NCBI RefSeq assembly: GCF_902635505.1
Contig: NC_045427.1
Location: forward strand, 621,438,665-621,502,664
Direction of reading: 5' to 3'
DNA: 64,000 bases
DNA from: Sarcophilus harrisii
Lineage: Eukaryota > Chordata > Mammalia > Dasyuromorphia > Dasyuridae
Shown here piece after piece: positions 57,050 through 64,000 of this stretch. Each line of letters starts with the position of its first letter. Position 1 is the first letter of the stretch. The position numbers and the translations under genes were made by a program. Below the pieces are notes generated by a model. The model did not search any database. It had not been told where the DNA came from and worked only from the letters and a program-made list of their open reading frames with translations.

Positions 57050-58338
57050 TGGAGTTTCAAGCTCAGAAAGAATGTGATTTTAATTCGTATTATCTGGTCT
57101 GGCAGCTTGCAGCATTTTTTCTTGAAATTATAGTTCTAGAGTTCTGTGTCAATGTTCTTTGGGGTTTTCCTTGTGGGATATTTTTCCAAAGGTGATCAAT
57201 ACTTTAAATGAGTATTTCCCTAATTTGAGAGTATTTAGGCAGTTTTAGTTAATGATCTCTTGAAAAATACAATCCAAGCTCTTTTTTTGGTCATGACCTT
57301 TAGGTAGGCCAATAATTTTAAATTGTTTCTTCTGAATCTGTTTTACAGATTGACTTTTTCCAATGAGGTATTACACATTTTCTTCCATTTTTTCATTCTT
57401 TTAAGTTTGTTGGATGTATTGTTGTTTCATAGAGTTATTAGCTTCCATTTGCACCCGTTGTTTTTCTTCAGGTATGTTTTGTATCTTTTTTTTTCCCATT
57501 TGGCTAATTCTACTTTGAAGGTGTTTTTTTCTTCAGTGGATTTTTTTTTGCATTTGTCCAATTGTATTTTTAAGGAGTTGTTTTCTTCAATTTTTTTTTC
57601 CCTTCCTTTTCCAAGATGTTGATTCTCTCTTGAATACCTCTCATTTCCTTTCTCATTTTCTCTTCTATATCTCTTATTTGCTTTTTAAAGTCTTTTATGA
57701 GCACTTTCAAGAAGTCTCTTTGGGTTTAACACTTAATAATTCATATCACTCTAAGAGATGTCCTTTCTGGACATATTGTCCTCATCTGAGTTGGTGTTTT
57801 GGTCTTTCCTGTCACCATTGTAGCTTTCTATGGTCAAGGTTCTTTTTTTAGGGCATTTTCTTATTTTTTTTTTACTTTCATGTTTGAGCTCTGCTCTTGG
57901 GAAAAAGAGGGGAGAGGGCACTGTCCCAAGCTTCCTGTGCAGCTCTGAACATTGACTTTGAGCACAAGGGCCTCATGTTTGCGAGGGATAGCTTTGTCTG
58001 CCCTTTTCAGAAATCAGTCTGGTTTCCCAGAGTTTGCCTTGTGAGCTGGGTTTGAAGCTGCTTCACTGATCTGCTCCTCTCCTGAGCCAGGACTGAGGGT
58101 CTTAGTTGCTGATTTGCTCTGATTAAGACCCTTTCACCAGCTTTTTCAGAGTCTATCTAAGCTTGGTTGAAAACTTGTTTCACCACAGTGAAACTGACCA
58201 TTCTTGAAGTTTTTCCAATCTATCTTGAGCTGGAGAGTGATTTCATTCCATCAGACTGTTCAGAGGCTTAGTTTCATGTGGTTTTTCAAGGGCTCAAGCA
58301 GCTTCCTGGCTTTACTCCACCATCTTGGTTCTACCTGC
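57050..58338 (-). mobile_element. L1 5' end: complete 5' UTR and ORF1 part
   Basis: On the minus strand the element opens with ggtagaaccaagatggtgga near 58338, the conserved L1 5' start, and has a 5' UTR to about 57870. ORF1 follows: a coiled-coil region at 57250-57700 (complement of ttctcttctatatctcttatttgc, tccatttggctaattctac-type repeats) and part of the C-terminal domain down to about 57050. The remaining ORF1, ORF2 and 3' end are absent, so the 3' part was lost after insertion. Open frames on the plus strand here are Phe/Leu/Ser-rich antisense shadows. Confidence 0.85.
58317..58328 (-). promoter_or_regulatory. YY1-like site at the L1 5' end
   Basis: CCAAGATGGTGG on the minus strand, about 11-21 bases from the element start. 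Human L1 has a YY1 site (core AAGATGGC) at nearly the same distance, where it positions transcription start. Here the C of the CpG reads T. Confidence 0.5.
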
Positions 58339-59039
58339 AAAAGTCTATAATTTTAAGTCATATTAATAGAAGAAGAGTGTCTAGAGACATTATTTTTAAA
58401 TTTTTATGCCCATAATCCCATTTTACATGAGAAATTTTATGTGACCTCAAGAATATAGATATATAAATAGATATCCAAATAAAACATTTACTGATAATAA
58501 ATCACAATTTCACAACCCTCACATTCAGTTAAGAGACCCCATATGGAGTTGCAACACAGTTTAACAATCGGAGTTCTGGAATATTTACTGGGCTCTAGTC
58601 AGACAACTGGACTCCTGTATTCATTTGTGCACACCACATTTTGGAGAGGTTATTGACAAACTAAAGTCTATCTAGATTATGAAGAAGACTAAAGTATAAT
58701 GTGTGAAAGATTGGTTAAAAGGATTAGATGTTTAACTTGAATTTTAAAAGTCTTGGTAAGGGATGGATGGAGAATAGAAAGGAAGGACAGAAATAAGTAC
58801 TTGTTATTAGCATCTTCTTTGTGCCAGGCACTGTGCTAGTGCTTTTATCTCCCTCCCAAATCTCATTTGATGAATTGGAAATTATCTGCATAACTTGGTC
58901 TTTCTATCGCAGAAAAGAGTTTTGTCTTAGTCAAATTGAATGTCTACACTGCAGATAAATCTATTTTTATATTTGTATTCATATTCATTTGTACTTATAA
59001 TGACAAAGGTTATAACCTAAAGATTGTAGATAGCAAAAA
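58339..59039. other. Mostly unassigned; one MIR/L2 end
   Basis: A reversed MIR/L2 terminus lies at about 58790-58885 (aagtacttgttattagcatcttctttgtgccaggcactgtgctagtgctttt). The rest is not recognised. Confidence 0.5.
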
Positions 59040-59460
59040 ATATTTTCTATTAATTTAATTTATATGGAAAGATGTATAAACTAATGCAAAATGAAATGAA
59101 AAGAACTGGGAGAACATTGTGCACAGCAATGTACAATGATGTTGTAATGATGATGAGAAATGAAAGACTTGGGTATTTTAATCAATACAATGATCCAACA
59201 CAATTAATTCTAAATGATGATAAAATACTACCCACTGCCAGAAAGAAAACTAATAGACTCTAAGTGCAAACTGAAGTATAATTTTCTTTATTTTTTGGTT
59301 TTACATAGATAATATGGACATATATTTTGCATAATTTCTCATGTATAATTGATACCATTTTGCTTGTCTTCACAATGAGTGGGTGGAGGTCTTGAAGGGG
59401 GGAAGGAAATTTGGAACTCAAAATTTGAAAAAAATGCTAAAAATAAATAATAAAATTGGA
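59040..59460 (+). mobile_element. L1/HAL1 3' end
   Basis: gtataaactaatgcaaaatgaaatgaaaagaactgggagaacattgtgcacagcaatgtacaatgatg (ORF2 C-terminus), then the 3' UTR with cttgtcttcacaatgagtgggtggagg ... gaaatttggaactcaaaatttgaaaaa. Same 3' UTR type as the HAL1 at 44440-49208, in the opposite orientation. 5'-truncated. Confidence 0.8.
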
Positions 59461-59849
59461 AAAAGTTAAGAATACATTAAGGAAAAGAAGGATGTAGGAA
59501 AGAATGTTGTAAGACTAATAATGAAAAAAAGGATTTTACATATCAACAATCTCTGTTCTTACCATCAAGAAATCCACTTGTATGGTGTATTGCAAAAGAC
59601 CTTATGAGAATTCTCAAAGAATTATCTCTGACTCAGAAAAGGGATGTTGTAGGAGGCTGTAGTGTTGTTGAAGTTATGATGCATTTGTCAATGGTTCATT
59701 TGCCTAGAAAGGAACTGTAGCTTTCAAGTTCAAAGCCTCTGAGTACACATACAATCTACAAGCACAGATGTGCCACTGAAGATCCCCTTTTGGGGAGGGA
59801 TAAAAGAAAAGTTAGAGTTAGAATATGTTAAATTCAGGCTTTCTGTTTT

Positions 59850-60075
59850 TGACTCAATGTCTCTGTCTCTCTTTCTCTGTTCACCTATTTTTGTCTTCTC
59901 TTTCTTTTCTCTTCTCTGCTCTTTCCTTCTCTTTCTATAACTTTCTTTCCTCTCTCTGTTACTCTTTTTCTGTGTTTTTCTATCTCCAAATGTGTCTGTC
60001 TTTCTCACTCAACTTCCTTTTCTGCATTTTGGTGACATTTTCAACCCCCATTCTCTTTTCCTTCTTACTCTGTGT
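59850..60075. repeat. CT-rich low-complexity tract
   Basis: ctctgtctctctttctctg and similar blocks over more than 200 bases, interrupted. Opposed frames of 87 and 92 codons are artefacts of composition. Confidence 0.8.
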
Positions 60076-60089
60076 CTCCTACTTATGAT

Positions 60090-60730
60090 ATCAGAATGAA
60101 AGCAGCATTTTGTCCAGAACTTTCCTAATACATCCCCTCCAAAACGACCTAAACACATTTCAACCCAAATTCTGGTCAGGAAAGGCACAAATAAAAGTCA
60201 CAGTAAGTCATTTTCCTAGACTGAGCTAAAAAAGGTCAGACTAATCATCCCTTCCAGGGGTGAGCAGATCTCAAATGTCACTTAAAATCCAAAATCAAGA
60301 AATAGGATAGAAAAGTTAGCAAACAACAAAAATATCAGGGACTTGGGCATTAAGATATCCTATGGTAACAGAGTGGCTCAAAATACAAATTCAAAACAAA
60401 ACAATAACTTGAATACACTTACAAGCAAAACCTCAAAGAAGCATGAAGACTGGAAATGAGCCAGACATAGAATTCTTGGAAGACTTAAAGAAAGAAACTT
60501 TTAAAATAGCAAAAAGAAGTGAAAATTAAATAAGAATGGAAAAGGAAACATTAGGGAAAGATGTAAGAGCAATGCAAGAAAATTATAAAAAAGAGAATTA
60601 ACAGCTTATAAAAGAGGCACAAAATTTCCCTGAAGAAATCAATACTTCAAAAATTCAAATTGGCCACATAGTAAAAGAGACAAAAAATACCAAAGTAATT
60701 TTTTAAAAAATCACAACAGTCTCCAATTCT
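60090..60730 (+). mobile_element. L1 5' UTR to ORF1 N-terminal relic
   Basis: catttcaacccaaattctggtcaggaaaggcac and agatctcaaatgtcacttaaaatccaa resemble the marsupial L1 5' UTR. About 60460-60720 is A-rich coiled-coil-like ORF1 sequence (ttcttggaagacttaaagaaagaaacttttaaaa, gaaaattataaaaaagagaattaac). Degraded, no long frame. Confidence 0.5.
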
Positions 60731-60889
60731 CCTATTTGAGGAGCATACCTTCCACATAGACCGTTTTTTTTTTACCATATAAAATCCAGTAGTCATATAA
60801 TATTGTATTTTTCTTTAGAAGAGATGACTATTTCTCTACAGACTAGCTTCCTCCTTTATCAAGTGCTTGAGATTAGTCAACTTTATAAT

Positions 60890-61110
60890 CTCTGCATCTC
60901 TTTTCTTTTTTTTCCTTTTTTTAAAAATAGTTTTATATTTTAAAAATAAATGCAAAGATAATTTTTGACATTCATCCTTGCAAGACCTTATGCTACAAAT
61001 TTTTCCTCCTTCCTCCCCCTTCCCCCTCTCCTAGAAGCAAGTAATCCAATGTATGTTAAACATGTGCAATTCTATACATATTTCCACATTTATCATCTGT
61101 ATCTCTTTTC
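60890..61110 (-). mobile_element. L1 3' end fragment
   Basis: Reversed: T-tract at the left, taaaaataaatgcaaagataatttttgacattcatccttgcaagaccttatgc (complement of the ggttttgcaagggtgaatgt terminus), then cctccttcctccccc and tgttaaacatgtgcaattctatacat. Only about 200 bases of the 3' end. Confidence 0.85.
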
Positions 61111-62464
61111 ATCTACAAATGCTTCTATTAGTATTTGTCTTAAAATTTTTGGTTCCTAATAGGTGTGTTTTTAAAAGGGAAGATATTTAATTGGAAACCA
61201 TGATTTCCAATAATAATAATTTATATTTATCAGGTTTCAAAGTAGGAGTTCAAAATATGTGTATTTTTGAAATTCATTTTCCATGTTTCCTGGTACTCAC
61301 ACAGAAATATCGATATTACTACCTACCTTTTATCGGTTAAGACAATGTATTTTTTTGAAAATATGTGGAGTTTAAATTCAGGTGAGCCTCATATTTGGAT
61401 CTTGTTTCTGACACTTATTGAATTCCTGAAATACAGAAAAGATCCCAGAAGAACAGGGAGGAAGAATTGGAGTGATTCTGAATTTGTAAAGATGCAAGCA
61501 GTTGATGTGAGACATGTATATAGGAAAGAGAAAGCTAATAAAACACAAAACATGTTTCCTCAGCTAGGGTGGGAAATTATCTACAGAAGATCACTGAGTT
61601 TGTTTTTTAAGTTTTAGCAATCTGATAGGGGCCAGAATTATCCAGATGGATTTACTCTCTCATTGAACCAAGAAAAGGAAGCAAATGGTAGCTTTGGCTG
61701 CCTGGCACAGGTAGGGCTGATCAGGTCCAAAGTTCTCACTGATGGGGAGGAAATATAGATGCAATGCTGTTTGTTCTTGTTGCTATTGTTGATTTTTTTC
61801 TGTTTCTTCTCTCAAACCTGATTTGCTATAATCCATTAGGATTACATCCCTCCCAACCCCCTTTAAGTCTTAACAAATCTCATGCCTGAAAATCAAGCTC
61901 ACAACCCCTATGTTATGCCTAGTTTAAAAAAAAAAGGAGACATTATAAGAAAATGCTGCCTCTTAGCATGATTTCCATTCCTAACCACAATTCTTTCCAG
62001 ATGCCTGGATGAGGTTGGTTAGTCTGCAAAGCTCTCTTGTGACATTTAGTTGTGGTTTGTAAACTCATGCTACTAACTCTTATCCAATAGATCTGGGTCC
62101 TTTCAGACCATGCACATGAAGAATCTGCCTGTAATCTTCATGTGACTTGGGATTCTAACAGCACTAACTTGGAATTCTGGCACATGGGTGAGAGAGAAAT
62201 CTGATTGAATGGTATGAGTGGAACCTAAGGAGAAATGATAAGACTATTTGTGAGAGAACGGGGCTAGAGAGCAATAACTTGAACTGTGGAAAGATGTCAG
62301 CATCCCCAGGCCAGTAAGACTATACCAGCTTTTCCTATAATTGCACAATTTTCCTCTTGATTTTTCTGGTTGGATACAATCACACTAAAGGCCATTCCCT
62401 AGGGTGTATAACCTTAATCTTCTCCACTCTCCCCAATTCCCAGCCTTGGCCTTTTATTACCCAA
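61111..62464. other. Unassigned non-coding stretch
   Basis: Includes a 116-codon plus-strand frame (61267-61617) with no recognisable domain and no good start context; most likely chance. No repeat recognised. Confidence 0.35.
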
Positions 62465-62585
62465 TGTAGCATACAGGAAAAAGTGATGGCTTCAGAGTCA
62501 GAGTATTGGGATTCAAATCCTTCCTGATCCATTGACTACCTGTGTGATCATGGGCAAAATTATTCAAGCTCCCTAAACTTAAGTT
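62465..62585 (+). repeat. MIR 5' half
   Basis: tgtagcatacaggaaaaagtgatggcttcagagtcagagtattgggattcaaatccttcctgatccattgactacctgtgtgatcatgggcaaaa. Confidence 0.85.
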
Positions 62586-63044
62586 CCTTGGAACACCTTT
62601 TGAGTTATGTCCAGCTATGTTTTGGATGTTTGAATTGCCAACATAAGGAAATGTATGTGGAAAGGCTAGGTTGTAATCTCTCTAGACATTGAAGGAAGTC
62701 TGTATGAAAGAAAAGGGAAAGTTGTTTAAAACCAAAGACTACAGCTAGTGGTATGGGAATGATATAACACCACTAATGCATTGAAAAGATGCGTCCACCA
62801 ATTTTTGCTGTCCTTAGTCTCCAGCAAAAAGAATGTTCTCCCTTCTGTACTTTATATGACTTTAGTCCCTTGTTCCCATATCCCTGTCACAGGTATGGAA
62901 GCTTTTGCAGCTAGTCACTACATTTCCTCTTCACTCACTTTAGAAGTTGAGAATTGGCTATCTGGAAACATCTTTTTAAAAAATAAAACTGTATTTTACC
63001 TGAAGTTCATTAGAAACTAAATCAATGGGTACTCAATATGGATT
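62586..63044. other. Unassigned non-coding stretch
   Basis: Nothing recognised; a 79-codon frame at 62781-63020 has no known domain. Confidence 0.4.
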
Positions 63045-63240
63045 AATAATAATAATAGCATTTATAAAGCATAATTTGCAAAGGTTTTTTTTTAAACAAA
63101 TATTATCTCACTTGATACTAAAAAAACCCTTGAAGGGAAAGTGCTATTCAAACTCCCAGTTTACAAATGAAGAAACTGAGATAGACTGAAGTTCAATGAT
63201 GTGCCCAGGATCACCCAGCAAATTTCAGGCCAGATAACTC
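63045..63240 (-). repeat. MIR
   Basis: attatctcacttgatactaaaaaaacccttg, cagtttacaaatgaagaaactgagatag, gtgcccaggatcacccagcaaa. Reversed. Confidence 0.8.
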
Positions 63241-63526
63241 AGACCCCATAATGACATCTTTACAAGTTTTTCCTTTGCTGAGTAAACTCCCTTTCTAAGA
63301 GAATAAGACTTATGAATAGAGAGAAGAACAGAATCTTTAAGAGAATACCCTGCAATGTAGATATGAATGAAAATTTTTCATGGGAATGGTGTTGGTTTGT
63401 TATTGTTTTAATGCTCAGCTTAACAATAAAAAAATGGCTTTCAAATTAGGAGTTTTGGCCAAAGAAGTTACCTTTTCATTAAATAAATATTATAGGAAAT
63501 AGAAGGAAAATTCCCCTTATATCCCT

Positions 63527-63544
63527 CACACACACACACACACC
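63527..63544. repeat. (CA)9 microsatellite
   Basis: Pure CA alternation. Confidence 0.9.
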
Positions 63545-63554
63545 CACATATCTA

Positions 63555-63670
63555 CCCTTAAGATGTAAACTTCTTGAGGGCATGGAGTGTTTCTGCCTTT
63601 TTTTATACCTCTTCTCTTAGCACAAAGCTTGACACCTAGCAAAAGTTTAAGAAATGTTGGGTAATTGATG
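63555..63670 (+). repeat. L2 3' end
   Basis: gatgtaaacttcttgagggcatggag ... cttagcacaaagcttgacacctagcaaaagtttaagaaatg. Confidence 0.8.
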
Positions 63671-63774
63671 GTGTGGATGTTTTATAAAAGCCGATGTCAA
63701 CAACTAAATTGTCTTATTTCAGCTCTGGATAGAGCTCAAAAAGGTCAAAATCTCTGTCTAGTTTTAAACTAAGT

Positions 63775-63932
63775 CATGGAATCTTAGAGTTGGAAAGAAT
63801 ACTGGAGAAAATCAAGTCTAAAAAATGGAAAAATTGAGGCCCCGGGAAGGAAAGGACTAACAGCTAATTAGTCACTAAACTTAGATCCCCTACCTCTGAA
63901 TCCAGTAATTTTTCCCCTTTGTCTGACCAGTC
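63775..63932 (-). repeat. MIR/CORE-SINE
   Basis: catggaatcttagagttggaaagaatactgg, gaaaaattgaggccccgggaagg, aacttagatcccctacctctgaatccag. Reversed marsupial type. Confidence 0.75.
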
Positions 63933-64000
63933 ATATAAGAGAAAGCAGATTATTAAAATTTCTACCATAATCTAGGAAGCTAAAATTAATATTCAGATAG

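Noticed and set aside
57323-57851. Plus-strand ORFs of 99 and 73 codons, Phe/Leu/Ser-rich
   Set aside because: Antisense of the L1 ORF1 coiled-coil region.
59730-60088. Overlapping ORFs on both strands
   Set aside because: Compositional artefacts of a CT-rich tract.
60090-61110. Twin-priming inversion of one L1 (5' part plus, 3' part minus)
   Set aside because: The T-tract of the 3' part lies between the two pieces, which twin priming does not produce; they are separate insertions.
61267-61617. 116-codon ORF as a small gene
   Set aside because: No recognisable motif; aligned codon conservation would be needed before calling it.
1-64000. CRISPR arrays, operons, phage or plasmid features
   Set aside because: Repeat content is that of a mammalian nuclear genome; no regularly spaced repeats or prokaryotic genes exist.

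Overview
This window is mammalian and almost certainly marsupial (metatherian) DNA. The evidence is the repeat complement: L1 LINEs and a half-L1 (HAL1) with 3' ends of the type I know from opossum, wallaby and devil; tRNA-derived SINEs that start like ggaagctaggtggtgca and end in a sagaGTCAGAyATGACTraa-type tail; a dense background of MIR/CORE-SINE, L2 and L3/CR1 relics; and no Alu, B1 or B2. I cannot name the species. Composition is AT-rich and CpG-poor.

No intact host protein-coding gene is visible. Every long open frame is explained by a LINE, by low-complexity pyrimidine tracts, or by chance. I read the window as intergenic or deep intronic. The one host-gene relic I recognise is a processed pseudogene of ribosomal protein L6 (minus strand, about 55.05-55.95 kb). 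The one RNA-gene relic is a 3'-truncated, tailless 7SL (SRP) RNA retrocopy at 9996-10207, with a 17-bp target-site duplication.

Layout: 0-6 kb holds MIR/L2 fragments and a (TCC)n tract. 6.4-9.9 kb holds an L1 3' end with a SINE inside it, an interrupted L3/CR1, and a SINE inside a MIR. 10 kb has the 7SL copy. 13.0-14.6 kb has an L1 on the minus strand. 15.7-17.8 kb has a MIR inside an L2 and a hAT-type MITE inside a MIR, with an 8-bp duplication. 20-25 kb has an L2, a 290-bp (TTTC)n tract, a 170-bp tandem duplication and an L1 end. 26-36 kb has MIR clusters and two L1 ends inserted in MIRs. 36-41 kb has a probable second HAL1-like relic and L2. 42.5-43.4 kb has an interrupted L3.

44.4-51.3 kb is the most informative block. 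A minus-strand HAL1 is broken by two plus-strand 5'-truncated L1s, each with target-site duplications. Next to it lie a hAT-like MITE and an L3/CR1 relic that carries an internal, tailless L1 ORF2 reverse-transcriptase fragment flanked by an exact 15-bp duplication. Further on are the RPL6 pseudogene, an L1 5' end with a YY1-like site (57.05-58.34 kb), and further L1, MIR and L2 debris.

There is no sign of a new gene system. The interest lies in the retrotransposition record: two insertions (7SL, and the L1 ORF2 fragment) have L1-type target-site duplications but no 3' poly(A) tail, which points to internally primed reverse transcription. Repeat names come from memory of family consensuses; no library search was run. 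Boundaries of old repeats are good to roughly 10-50 bases, while those with duplications are exact to a few bases.
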